DNA of 64,000 nt from Chamaelirium japonicum (GCA_947650365.1 OX393557.1:50652972-50716971); one strand, 5' to 3'; counted from the stretch's first letter, positions 14,248-28,015 are shown. A program made the numbers and translations. The notes: generated from the sequence alone by a model not told the origin.

Positions 14248-16485
14248 TATATTTAGGGAACCAAAATCGCTCTATTTTTTTTGAACCCCCACCCAACAAC
14301 CTTATATAAATTATATATAATCGAGCACTCCTCCTTAAAACACCCTCTAAGAGCCTCGCAATATGCTCTCTATGCTTGGGATTGCTACTAGACTCCCTAT
14401 ATTTAGGGAGCCAATACCTTTCCATATTATTTTTGAAACCCCACCTAACAACCATAATTAAATTATATACAATCGAACATTCCTCCCAAAAATACCATCT
14501 AATAGCCTCGCAATATGCTCTCTATTTTTAGGATTACTACTAGACACCATATATTTAGTGAACCAAAACCGCCCTATATTTTTTCTAAATCCCCACCCGA
14601 CAACCTTAAGTGAATTATATACAATCGAGCACTCCTCTGTAAAATACCATCTAAGTGCCTCGCAATATGCTCTCTATTATTGGGATTGGTAATAGACTCC
14701 CTGTATTTAGGGAGCCAAAACCACTCAATATTTTTTTTGAACCCCCATCCGATGACCTCAAGTAAATTATATTTAATCGAGCATTCCTCCCAAAAATACC
14801 CTCTAAGAGCCTCGCTATTGCCTCCCAAAAACACCCTAAAATCATATGTAAATTATATATAAATCAAGCACGCCTTTCTAAAACACCCACTAAGAGCCTC
14901 GCAATATGCCTTTCTATTTTTGGGATAGCTACTAAACTCCCTATATTTAGGGAGCCAAAATCACTCTATATTTTTTTTGATTCCCTACCCGACAACCTTA
15001 AGTAATTTATATACAATCTAGCACTCCTTAAAATATCCTCTAAGAGCCTTACAATATGCTCTCTATTTTTAGGATTACTACAAGAATCTTTATATTTAGC
15101 GAGCCAAAACCACTCCAATTCTTTTTTAAACCCCACCCGACAACCTTAAGAAAATTATATACAATCGAGCATTCCTCCAAAAATCACCATCTAATAGCCT
15201 AGTAATATGCTCTCTTTTTTTGGGATTGCTACTAGACTCCCTATATTTAGGGAGCCAAAATTGCTATATATTTTTTTTGAACCCCCACCCGACAACCTTA
15301 AGTAAATTATATACAATCGAGTACTCCTCCCTAAAATACCCTCTATGAGCCTCGCAATATACTCTCTATTTTTGGGATTGCTACTAGACTCCTTATATTT
15401 AGCGAGCCAAAACTGCTCCATATTTTTTTTGAACCCCCACCCGACAACCTAAAGTGAATTATATACAATCGAGCACTCCTCCCTAAAACACCCTCTAAAA
15501 GCCTCGTAATATGCTCTTTATACTTAGGGAGCCAAAACTGCTCCATATTTTTTTGAATCCCCACCCAACAACCTTAAGTAAATTATATACAATCGAGCAT
15601 TTCTCCCAAAAACACCCTCTACGACCCTCGCTATTGCCTCCCAAAAACACCCTAAAATCTTAAATAAATTAAATATAAATCTAGCACTCCTCCCTAAAAC
15701 ACCCTCTAAGAGCCTTGCAATATGCCTTTTTATTTTTGGGATTACTACTAGACTCTCTATATTTAGGAAGCCAAAATCGCTTCATATTTTTTTTGAACGC
15801 CCACCCGACAACCTTAAGTAAATTATATACAATCGAGCACTCCTTCCTAAAACACCCTCTAAGAGCCTCAAAATATGCTCTCTATTTTTGTGATTGCTAC
15901 TAGACTTCCTATATTTTTGAAGCCAAAACCGCTCCATATTTTTTTTGAACCCCCACCCGGCAACCTTAAGTAAATTATATACAATCGAGCATTCATTCCA
16001 AAAACACCCTCAACGAGCCTCGCCATTGCCTCCCAAAAATACCCTAAAATCATAAATAAATTATATATAAATCAAGCACTATTCCCTAAAACTCTCTCTA
16101 AGAACCTCACAATATGACTTTTTATTTTTGGGATTGCTACTAGACTCCCTATATTTAGGTAGCCAAAGCAGCTCCATATTTTTATTGAACTCCCACCCGA
16201 CAACATTAAGTAAATTATATACAATCGAGCACTCTTCCCAAAAATACCCTCTAAGAGCCTCGTAATATTCTCTCTATTTGTGGTATTGCTACTAGACTCC
16301 GTATATTTAAGGAGCCAAAAACGCTTCATATTTTTTTGAACCCCAACCCATCAACCTTAAGTAAATTACATACAATCGAGCATTCCTCCCAAAAACACCC
16401 TATAAGAGCCTCGCCATTGCCTCCTTATTTTTGGGATCGCTACTAGACTCCCTATATTTGGGGAGCCAAAATCGCTCCCAATTTC

Positions 16486-19400
16486 TCAAGGCTTCCACCC
16501 GATAATCATAAGTAAATTATATAAAATCGAGTACTCCTCCCTAAAATATACTCTAAGAGCCTCATAATGTGCTCTCTATTTTTGGGATTGCTACTAGACT
16601 CCCTATATTTAGAGAGCCAAAACTGCTTCATATTTTTTTGAACCCCCACCCAATAACCTTACGAAAATTTTATATAATCGAGCATTCTTCCCAAAAACAC
16701 CCTCTAAAAGCCACGCCATTACCTCCCAAAAACACCCTAAAATCATAAGTAAATTATATATAAATCAAGCACTCTTCCCTAAAACAACCTCTAAGAACCT
16801 CGCAACATACATATATATTTTTAGGATTGCTACTAGACTCCCTAAATTTAAGGAACCAAAATCGGTCCATATTTTTTTTGAACCTCCACCCTACAACCTT
16901 ATTTAAATTATATACAATCGAGCACTCCTCCTTTAAACACCCTCTAAGAGCTTCGCAATATGCTCTCTATGTTTGGGATTGCTACTAGACTCCCTATATT
17001 TAGAGAGCTAATATCTCTCTATATTTTTTTTCAACCCCCATCCAACAACCATAAGTAAATTATATACAATCGAACATTCCACCAAAAAATACCATCTAGT
17101 AGCCTCACAATATGCTCTCTATTTTTGAGATTACTACTAGACACCATATATTTATGGAGCCAAAACCGGCCCATATTTTTTTTGAATCCCCACCCAACAA
17201 CCTTAAGTGAATTATATACAATCGAGCACTACTCCGCAAAACACCATCGAAGTGCCTTGCAATATGATGTTAATTTTTCGGATTGCTACTAGACTCCTGA
17301 TATTTAGGGAGCCAAAACCGCTCCATATTTTGTTTGAACCCACACCCGATGACCTTAAGTAAATTATATATAATCGAGCATTCCTTCCAAAAATGCCCTC
17401 TAAGAGCCTCGTTATTACCACCTAAAAATACTCTAAAATCATAAGTAAATTAAATCAAGCACTCCTTCCTAAAACACCCACTAAGAGCCTCGCAATATGC
17501 CTTTTTATTTTTGGGATAGCTACTAAACTCCCTATATTTATGGAGCCAAATCTCTCCATTATTTTTTTGAATCCCCACCCGACAACCTTAAGTAAATTAT
17601 TTACAATACAGCACTCCATAAAATACCATCTAAGAGCCTCGCAATATGCTCTCTATTTTTGGGATTGCTACTAGACTCCATATTTAGCGGGCCAAAACCA
17701 CTCCATATTTTTTTTGAATCCCCACCCGATAACCTTAAGTAAATTATATACAATCGAGCATTCCTCCAAAAATCACCATCTAATAGCCTAGTAATATGCT
17801 CTCTATATTTGGGATTGCTACTAGAATCCTTATATTTAGGAAGCCAAAATAGCTACATATTTTTTTTGAACCCCCACCCGATAACCTTAAGTAAATTATA
17901 TACAGTCGAGGACTCCTCCCTAAAATACCCTCTAAGAGCCTCGCAATAAGCTCTCTATTTTTGGGATTGCTACTAGAATCACTATATTTAGGGAGCCAAA
18001 ACTACTCCATATTTTTTTAAAACCCCACCCGACAACCTTAAGTGAATTATATACAACTCAGCACTCCTCCCTAAAACATCATCTAAGAGCCTCGCAATAT
18101 GCTCTCTATTTTTCGGATTGCTACTAGACTCCCTATATTTAGGGAGCCAAAACCATGCCATATTTTTTGTACCCCTACACGACAACCTTAAGTGAATTTT
18201 ATACAATCGAGCACTCCTCCCTCTAAGAGTCTAGCAATATGCTCTTTATTTTTGGGATTGCTACTAAACTCCCTATATTTAGAGAGCCAAAACCGCTCCA
18301 TATTTTTTTTGAACCCCCACTAGATAAACTTAAGTAAATTATATACAATCGAGCATTCCTCCCCAAAACACCTTCTAAGCGCCTCGCCATTGCCTCCCAA
18401 AAATATACTAAAATCAAAACTAAATTATATATAAATCAAGCACTCCTCTTTAAAACACACTCTAAGAGACTCGCAATATGTCTTTCTATTTTTGGGATTG
18501 CTACTAGACTCCCTATATTTAGGGAGCCAAAATTGCTCTATATTTTTATAAACGCCCACCCGACCACCTTAAGTAAATTATATACAATTGAGCATTCCTT
18601 CCGAAAATACCCTTTGAGAACCTAGTAATATGCTCTTTATTTTTGGGATTGCTACTAAACTACCTATATTTATGGAGTCAAAATCGCCCCATATTTTTTT
18701 TGAACCCCCACTCATCAAACATAAGTAATTAAATACAATCTAGAATTCCTCCCAAAAACACCCTCTAAGAGACTCACTATTGCCTCCTAAAAATAGCTCT
18801 ATATTTTTTTTGAACCCGCACCAAACAACCTTAATTAAATTATATACAATTAAGCACTCCACCCTAAAACACCCTCTAAAAGCCTCGCAATACGCTCGCT
18901 ATTTTTTGGGATTGCTACTAGACTCCCAATATTTAGGTAGCCAAAACCGCTCTATATTTTGTTTGAACCCCTACCCGACAACCTTAAGTAAATTATACAT
19001 AATCGAGTATTCCTCCCAAAAACACCCTCTAAGAGCCTCGCCATTACCTACCAAAAATACCCTTAAATCATAAGTAAATTATATATAAATCAAGTACCCC
19101 TCTCTAAAACACCCTTTAAGAGCCTCGCAAAATGCATATATATTTTTGGGATTGCTACTAGACTCCCTATATTTAGGGAACCAAAATCGCTCCATTTTTT
19201 TTTGAACTCCCACCCGACAACCTTATATAAATTATATATAATCGAGCACTCCTCCTTAAAATACCCTCTAAGAGCCTCGTAATATGCTCTCTATGCTTGG
19301 GATTGCTACTAGACTCCCTATATTTAGGGAGCCAACACCTCTCCATATTGTTTTTGAAACCCCACCCAACAACCATAATTAAATTATATACAATCGAACA

Positions 19401-21403
19401 TTCCTCCCAAAAATACCATCTAATAGCCTCGCAATATGCTCTCTATTTTTAGGATTGTTACTAGACACCATATATTTAGTGAACCAAAACCGCCCTATAT
19501 TTTTTCTAAATCCCCACCCGACAACCTTAAGTGAATTATATACAATCGAGCACTCCTCCATAAAACACCATCTAAGGGCCTCGCAATATGCTCTCTATTT
19601 TTGGGATTGTTACTAGACTCCCTGTATTTAGGGAGCCAAAACCGCTCTATAATTTTTTTGAACCCCCTCCCGACGACCTCAAGTAAATTATATATAATCG
19701 AGCATTCCTCCCAAAAATACCCTCTAAGAGCCTCGCTATTGCCTCCCAAAAACAATCTAAAATCATATGTAAATTATATATAAATCAAGCACGCCTTCCT
19801 AAAACACCCTCTAAGAGCCTCGCAACATGCCTTTCTATTTTTGGGATAGCTACTAAACTCTCTGTATTTAGGGAGCCAAAATCACTCCATATTTTTTTTG
19901 AATCCCTACCCGACAACCTTAAGTAATTTATATACAATCCAGTACTCCTTAAAATACCCTCTAAGTGCCTCACAATATGCACTCTATTTTTAGGATTGCT
20001 ACTAGATTCTTTATATTTAGCGAGCCAAAACCACTCCAATTTTTTTTAAACCCCACCCGACAACCTTAAGTAAATTATATACAATCGAGCATTCCTCCAA
20101 AAATCACCATCTAATAGCCTAGTAATATGCTCTCTTTTTTGGGATTGCTACTAGACTCCCTATATTTAGGGAGCCAAAATTGCTATATATTTTTTTTGAA
20201 CCCCCACCCGACAACCTTAAGTAAATTATATACAATCGAGTACTCCTCCCTAAAATACCCTCTAAGAGCCTCGCAATATGCTCTCTATTTTTGGGATTGC
20301 TACTAGACTCCCTATATTTAGCGAGCCAAAACCGCACCATATTTTTTTTGAACCCCCACCCGACAACCTTAAGTGAATTATATAAAATCTAACACTCCTT
20401 CCTAAAATACCCTCTAAGAGCCTCGTAATATGCTCTCTATACTTAGGGAGCCAAAACCGCTCTATATTATTTTGAATCCCCACGCGACAACCTTAAGTAA
20501 ATTATATACAATCGAGAATTCCTCCCAAAAACACCCTCTACGAGCCTCGCTGTTGCCTCCCAAAAACACCCTAAAATCTTAAATAAATTAAATATAAATC
20601 TATTACTCCTCCCTAAAACACCCTCTAAGAGCCTTGCAATATGCCTTTTTATTTTTGGGATTACTACAAAACTCTCTATATTTAGGAAGCCAAAATCGCT
20701 TCATTTTTTTTTTGAACGCCCATCTGACAACCTTAAGTAAATTATATACAATCGAGCACTCCTCCCTAAAACACCCTCTAAGAGCCTCAAATATGCTCTC
20801 TATTTTTGGGATTGCTACTAGACTTCCTATATTTTTGAATCCAAAACCGCTCCATATTTTTTTTGAACTCCCACCCGACAACCTTAAGTAAATTATATAC
20901 AATCGAGCATTCATTCCAAAAACACCCTCAACGAGCCTCGCCATTGCCTCCAAAAAGTACCCTAAAATTATAAATAAATTATATATAAATCAAGCACTAT
21001 TCCCTAAAACACTCTCTAAAAACCTCGTAATATGACTTTTTATTTTTGGGATTGCTACTAGACTCCCTATATTTAGTTAGCCAAAATAGCTCCAAATTTT
21101 TATTGAACTCCCACTCGACAACCTTAAGTAAATTATATACAATCGAGCACTCTTCCCAAAAATACCCTCTAAGAGCCTCGTAATATTCTCTCTATTTGTG
21201 GTATTGCTACTAGACTCCCTATATTTAAGGAGCCAAAAACGCTTCATATTTTTTTGAACCCCGACCCGTCAACCTTAAGTCAATTACATACAATCGAGCA
21301 TTCCTCCCAAAAACACCCTATAAGAGCCTCGCCATTGCCTCCTTATTTTTGGGATCGCTACTAGACTCCCTATATTTGGGGCGCCAAAATCGCTCCCAAT
21401 TTC
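16486..21403. repeat. 4.9-kb satellite HOR, copy 2
   Basis: Length 4918 bp. The landmark monomers of copy 1 recur in order (AAAACCGGCCC near 17162, GCATATATATTTTTGGG near 19133). By eye the first 340 bp are about 93-95 percent identical to copy 3. It contains the unoccupied CTCCC site (19164-19168) that carries the solo LTR in copy 1. Confidence 0.9.
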
Positions 21404-24400
21404 TCAAGGCTCCCACCCGATAATCATAAGTAAATTATATACAATCGAGTACTCCTCCCTAAAACATACTCTAAGAGCCTCGTAATGTGCTCTCTATTTT
21501 TGGGATTGCTACTAGACTCCCTATATTTAGAGAACCAAAACTGCTCTATATTTTTTTGAACCCCCACCTAACAACCTTAAGAAAAATTTTATACAATCGA
21601 GCATTCTTCTCAAAAACACCCTCTAAAAGCCACGCCATTGCCTCCAAAAAACACCCTAAAATCATAAGTAAATTATATATAAATCAAGCACTCTTCCCTA
21701 AAACACCCTCAAAGGGCCTCGTAATATGCATATATATTTTTAGGATTGCTACTAGACTCCCTATATTTAAGGAACCAAAATCGATCCATATTTTTTTTGA
21801 ACCTCCACCCTACAACCTTATTTAAGTTATATACAATCGAGCACTCCTCCTTAAAACACCCTCTAAGAGCTTCGCAATATGCTCTCTATGTTTGGGATTG
21901 CTACTAGACTCCCTATATTTAGAGAGCTAATATCTCTTTATATTTTTTTTCAACCCTCATCCAACAACCATAAGTAAATTATATACAATCGAACATTCAA
22001 CCCAAAAATACCATCTAGTAGCTTCACAATATACTTTCTATTTTTGGGATTACTATTAGACACCATATATTTATAGAGCCAAAACCGGCCCATATTTTTT
22101 TTGAATCCCCACCCAACAACCTTAAGTGAATTATATACAATCAAGCACTACTCTGCAAAACACCATCTAAGTGCCTCGCAATATAATGTTTATTTTTCGG
22201 ATTGCTACTAGACTCCTTGTATTTAGGGAGCCAAAATCACTCCATATTTTGTTTGAACCCACACCCGATGACCTTATGTAAATTATATATAATCGAGCAT
22301 TCCTCCCAAAAACACCCTCTAAGAGCCTCGTTATTACCTCCCAAAAACACCCTAAAATCATAAGTAAATTATATATAAATCAAGCACTCCTTCCTAAAAC
22401 ACCCACTAAGAGCCTCGCAACATGCCTTTCTATTTTTGGGATAGCTACTAAACTCCCTATATTTATGGAGCCAAATCTATCCATTATTTTTTTGAATCCC
22501 CACCCGACAACCTTAAGTAAATTATATACAATACAGCACTCCTTAAAATACCATCTAAGAGCCTCGCAATATGCTCTCTATTTTTGGGATTGCTACTAGA
22601 CTCCATATTTAGCGAGCCAAAACCACTCCATATTTTTTTTGAATCCCCACCCGATAACCTTAAGTAAATTATATATAATCGAGCATTCCTCCAAAAATCA
22701 CCATCTAATAGCCTAGTAATATGCTCTCTGTATTTGGGATTGCTACTAGAATCCCTATATTTAGGGAGCCAAAATAGCTATTTTTTTTTTTAAACCCCCA
22801 CCCGACAACCTTAAGTAAATTATATACAGTCGAGGACTTCTCCCTAAAATACCCACTAAGAGCCTCGCAATAAGCTCTCTATTTTTGGGATTGCTACTAG
22901 AATCACTATATTTAGGGAGCCAAAACTACTCCATATTTTTTTAAACCCCCACCCGACAACCTTAAGTGAATTATATACAATTCAGCACTCCTCCCTAAAA
23001 CATCATCTAAGAGCCTCGCAATATGCTCTCTATTTTTCGGATTGCTACTAGACTCCCTATATTTAGGTAGCCAAAACCACGCCATATTTTTTGTACCCCT
23101 ACACGACAACCTTAAGTGAATTTTATACAATCGAGCACTCCTCCAAAAAATACCCTCTAAGAGTCTCGCAATATGCTCTTTATTTTTGGGATTGCTACTA
23201 GACTCCCTATATTTAGGGAGCCAAAACCGCTCCATATTTTTTTTGAACCCCCACCAGATAAACTTAAGTAAATTATATACAATCGAGCATTCCTCCCCAA
23301 AACACCTTCTAAGAGCCTCGCCATTGCCTCCCAAAAATATACTAAAATCAAAACTAAATTATATATAAATCAAGCACTCCTCTTTAAAACACCCTCTAAG
23401 AGACTCGCAATATGCCTTTCTATTTTTGGGATTGCTACTAGACTCCCTATATTTAGGGAGCCAAAATCACTCTATATTTTTATAAACGCCCACCCGACCA
23501 CCTTAAGTAAATTATATACAATTGAGCACTCCTTCCGAAAACACCCTTTGAGAACCTAGTAATATGCTCTCTATTTTTGGGATTGCTACTAAACTACCTA
23601 TATTTATCGAGTCAAAACTGCCTCATATTTTTTTTGAACCCCCACTTGTCAAACATAAGCAATTAAATACAATCTAGCATTCCTCCCAAAAACACCCTCT
23701 AAGAGCCTCACCATTGCCTCCTAAAAACAGGTCCATATTTTTTTGGAACCCGCACCAAACAACCTTAATTAAATTATATACAATTAAGCACTCCTCCCTA
23801 AAATACCCTTTAAAATCCTCGCAATACGCTCTCTATTTTTTGGGATTGCTACTAGACTCCCAATATTTAGGTAGCCAAAACCGCTCTATATTTTGTTTGA
23901 ACCCCCACCCGACAACCTTAAGTAAATTATACATAATCGAGCATTCCTACCAAAAATACCCTTAAATCATAAGTAAATTATATATAAATCAAGCACCCCT
24001 CTCTAAAACACCCTCTAAGAGCCTCGCAACATGCATATATATTTTTGGGATTGCTACTAGACTCCCTATATTTAGGGAACAAAAATCGCTCCATTTTTTT
24101 TTAAACCCCCACCCGACAACCTTATATAAATTATATATAATCAAGCACTCCTCCTTAAAACACCCTCTAAGAGCCTCGCAATATGCTATCTATGATTGGG
24201 ATTGCTACTAGACTCCCTATATTTAGGAAGTCAATACCTCTACATATTGTTTTTGAAACCCTACCCAATAACCATAATTAAATTATGTACAATCGAACAT
24301 TCCTCCCAAAAATACCATCTAATAGCCTCGCAATATGCTCTCTATTTTTAGGATTGCTACTATACACCATATATTTAGTGAACCAAAACCGCCCTATATT

Positions 24401-26303
24401 TTTTCTAAATCCCCACCTGACAACCTTAAGTGAATTATATACAATCGAGCACTCCTCCGTAAAACACCATCTAAGTGCCTCGCAATATGCTCTCTATTTT
24501 TTGGGTTGTTACTAGACTCCCTGTATTTAGGGAGCCAAAACCGCTCTATATTTTTTTTGAACCCCCACCCGACGACCTCAAGTAAATTATATATAATCGA
24601 GCATTCCTCCCAAAAATACCCTCTAAGAGCCTCGCTATTACCTCCCAAAAACACCCTAAAATCATATGTAAATTATATATAAATCAAGCACGCCTTCCTA
24701 AAACACCCTCTAAAAGCCTCGCAACATGCCTTTCTTTTTTTGGGATAGCTACTAAACTCCCTATATTTAGGGAGCCAAAATCACTCCATATTTTTTTTGA
24801 ATCCCTACCCGACAACCTTAAGTAATTTATATACAATCCAGCACTAGTTAAAATACCATCTAAGAGCCTCACAATATGCTCTCTATTTTTAGGATTGCTA
24901 CTCGACTCTTTATATTTAGTGAGCCAAAACCACTCCAAATATATACAATCGAGCATTCCTCCAAAAATCACCATCTAATAGCCTAGTAATATGCTCTCTT
25001 TTTTTGGGATTGCTACTAGACTCCCTATATTTAGGGAGCCAAAATTGCTATATATTTTTTTTGAACCCCCACCCGACAACCGTAAGTAAATTATATACAA
25101 TCCAGTACTCCTCCCTAAAATACCCTCTAAGAGCCTCGCAATATGCTCTCTATTTTTGGGATTGCTACTAGGCTCCCTATATTTAGCGAGCCAAAACTGC
25201 TCCATATTTTTTTTGAACCCCCACCCGACAAACTTAAGTGAATTATATACAATCGAGCACTCCTCCCTAAAACACCCTCTAAGAGCCTCGTAATATGCTC
25301 TCTATACTTAGGGAGCCAAAACCGCTCCATATTTTTTTGAATCCCCACCCGACAACCTTAAGTAAATTATATACAATTGAGCATTCCTCCCAAAAACACC
25401 CTCTACGAGCCTCGCTATTGCCTCCCAAAAACACCCTAAAATCTTAAATAAATTAAATATAAATCTAGCACTCCTCCCTAAAACACCCTCTAAGAGTCTT
25501 GCAATATGCCTTTTTATTTTTGGGATTACTACTAGACTCTCTATATTTAGGAAACCAAAATCGCTTCATATTTTTTTTGAACGCCCACCCGACAACCTTG
25601 AGTAAATTATATACAATCGAGCACTCCTCCCTAAAACACCCTCTAAGAGCCTCAAAATATGCTCTCTATTTTTGGGATTGCTACTAGACTTCTTATATTT
25701 TTGAAGCCAAAACCGCTCCATATTTTTTTTGAACCCCCACCCGACAACCTTAAGTAAATTATATACAATCGAGCATTCATTCCAAAAACACCCTCAACGA
25801 GCCTCGACATTCTTTCCAAAAATACCCTCAACGAGCCTCGCCATTGCCTCCCAAAAATACCCTAAAATCATAAATAAATTATATATAAATCAAGCACTAT
25901 TCCCTAAAACACTCTCTAAGAACCTCGCAATATGACTTTTTATTTTTGGGATTGCTACTAGACTCCCTATATTTAGGTAGCTAAAACAGCTCCATATTTT
26001 TATTGAACTCCCACCCGACAACCTTAAGTAAATTATATACAATTGAGGACTCTTCCCAAAAATACCCTCTAAGAGCCTCGTAATATTCTCTCTATTTTTG
26101 GTATTGCTACTAGACTCCCTATATTTAAGGAGCCAAAAACGCTTCATATTTTTTTGAACCCCGACCTGTCAACCTTAAGTAAATTACATACAATCGAGCA
26201 TTCCTCCCAAAAACACCCTATAAGAGCCTCGCTATTGCCTCCTTATTTTTGGGATCGCTACTAGACTCCTTATATTTGGGGAGCCAAAATCGCTCCCAAT
26301 TTC
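21404..26303. repeat. 4.9-kb satellite HOR, copy 3
   Basis: Length 4900 bp, same monomer order as copy 2 (AAAACCGGCCC near 22080, GCATATATATTTTTGGG near 24033, empty CTCCC site at 24063-24067). Small copy-specific changes occur, such as a missing stretch near 24935 and an extra partial monomer near 25805-25835. Confidence 0.9.
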
Positions 26304-26631
26304 TTAAGGCTCCCACCCGATAATCATAAGTAAATTATATATAATCGAGTACTCCTCCCTAAAACATACTCTAAGAGCCTCGTAATGTGCTCTTTATTTT
26401 TGGGATTGCTACTAGACTCCCTATATTTAGAGAGCCAAAACTGCTCCATATTTTTTTGAACCCCCACCCAACAACCTTAAGAAAATTTTATACAATCGAG
26501 CATTCTTCCCAAAAACACCCTCTAAAAGCCACGCCATTGTGTCCCAAAAATACCCTAAAATCATAAGTAAATTATATATAAATCAAGCATTCTTCCCTAA
26601 AACACCCTCTAAGAGCCTTGCAATATACCTC
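26304..26631. repeat. start of a fourth HOR copy, cut off
   Basis: Begins with the marker (here TTAAGGCTCCC) and follows the order of copies 2 and 3 until GCAATATACCT, where satellite identity stops abruptly at about 26631. The array does not resume in the window. Confidence 0.85.
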
Positions 26632-27674
26632 AGCTATCCACCCTGTCAAAGTTAAACTCTCAAAAGCTCGGATCATGAAAAGACACAAGGGGAAGCAAGT
26701 CAAGTCTGGTAGAGGAGCCGGCAAAAAAAAAAAGGGGGTCACAACAGAAACTTCTGAGAGACCCATAGCCCCTCCAAAAAAAATAACAAAAAAAACCAAA
26801 ACCGAGGGTCCCACATCCCCTTCTTTCCCATCCGGACCCGCACGAATGACGGGGGCCGCGCATCACATGCCAAAAAGGAGGGGGGCGCAACCCCCCTTCT
26901 TCTCCAACCCGATCGGGGGGGAGGGGCACCCGAATCGGAGCCGTAACCGCACCAGCCCTCGCAACCCTCTCCGACCCGGTCGGAGCTCGTGCCCGAAGTC
27001 ACTGACCACCGCCACCGTACCCTGCGCCCGGAGCCGCACGCCGACCACCGACCATGCCCGCGCCCCGTGACCCGCACTGCAGCCCGTGCCTGACCGTCAC
27101 CACCCTGCGCCCCAACCTCCGCGTGCGCCGCCTACACCCCATGCCCCGGCTGACACAGCCCATGCTCGACTCCGCCATGGCACCCCGCGACCCATGCCAC
27201 TGTACCCAGCACCGCATACCGCCACCGCTGCCATTGCTGCCTCCGCGAACCAGAAGAAGAAGAAGAAAGAAAGAAAGAAAAAAAAGAGAAAGAAAAAGGA
27301 AAGAAAGAAGAAGGCAGAGGTGATCAAAGCCTCGGCCGCAATCCTCCATCCTCTTCGTTGCGGTCATCTTCTCCCCGTCGCTTCGAGCCCGCCTTCGCGA
27401 CAACCTTCAACTCATGCACCATCGGCACCGCAGCTAACGAAAGAGGTGACACTAGGAAGACGGAGCAAGTCACGTGTAACCCTAAGCAGCCTCTTCCGAC
27501 TGCAGTCTCCAAGCTCCAGCCCTCAGTAAGAACAAAGTGGTGGATTAAAGGGGTAGTGGCCCTTAAATAAGCCTCAATCCCACCCAAAAAAGGGATCAAG
27601 GACAAGTGCTATGCATTTCTTATGTACGCAAGTACTCCGTGTTTCCGCCGGTGCACTCATCCTTGAGAGGCATT
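26632..27674 (+). mobile_element. truncated gypsy element: 3' internal region
   Basis: GC-rich, partly purine-rich sequence between the end of the satellite and an LTR start. I recognise no conserved protein in it; the open frames are low complexity (Pro/Arg on plus, Gly/Arg on minus). It ends in GAGAGGCATT directly before TGTAGACAC, which looks like a short polypurine tract before a 3' LTR as in Tat/Ogre-like gypsy elements. The 5' LTR and the gag-pol part are absent, and the left edge has no TSD, so this piece was cut by a deletion or rearrangement at 26631/26632. Confidence 0.55.
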
Positions 27675-27699
27675 TGTAGACACACAAATTGTGTCTAAC

Positions 27700-28015
27700 C
27701 CGAACCCGACTCGCATGCACCGATTCGGAGGCAAACCCGATATGAACTCGGACCCAGATCTGACTCGCATGCACTAATTCGGAGGCAAACCCGACACGAC
27801 TTTGGACCCGGACCCGACTCGCATGCACCGATTCGGAGGCAAACCTGACACGAACTCGAACCCGGACCCGACTCGCATGCACCGACTCGGAGGCAAACCT
27901 GACACAAACTCAGATCCGGATCAGACTCGTATGCACCGACTCGGAGGCAAACCCGACACAAACTCGGACCCGGATCTGACTCGCATGCACCGACTCGGAG
28001 ACAAACCGGACCCGA
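27700..28015. repeat. 54-bp minisatellite, about 6 copies
   Basis: CTCGCATGCACCGA-type motif repeats at 27711, 27765, 27819, 27873, 27927 and 27981, exactly 54 bp apart. Because 54 is a multiple of 3 the unit stays in frame (18-residue repeat containing TRMHRLGGKPD), but it lies in the U3 part of an LTR and no gene is supported. Confidence 0.93.

Larger units (their letters stand above)
7389..16485. repeat. 4.9-kb satellite HOR, copy 1 (interrupted by a solo LTR)
   Basis: Marker-to-marker distance is 9097 bp; subtracting the 4162-bp LTR and its 5-bp duplication leaves 4930 bp, matching copies 2 and 3. The same internal landmarks recur in the same order, for example AAAACCGGCCCATATTTT near 8065 and GCATATATATTTTTGGG near 10047. 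Confidence 0.9.
14243..26631. repeat. 152-bp satellite array, right block
   Basis: Same satellite as 1-10080, resuming exactly at the second CTCCC copy after the solo LTR. Short and full monomers alternate in the fixed order that defines the 4.9-kb HOR. No gene is supported; open frames on either strand are monomer read-through that shifts frame at each 152-bp step. Confidence 0.95.

Noticed and set aside
22912..23334. Long minus-strand open frames in the satellite (up to 140 residues, GSLNIGSLVAIPKIES-like peptides)
   Set aside because: They are read-through of 152-bp monomers, recur in dozens of variants on both strands, change frame at each unit and match no known protein.
1..26631. CRISPR-like regular repeats
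   Set aside because: Units are contiguous with no unique spacers, and the context is a eukaryotic satellite.
26618..27603. GC-rich frames that could be read as a host exon
   Set aside because: Low-complexity Pro/Arg/Lys composition, alternative frames equally open, and position next to an LTR start.
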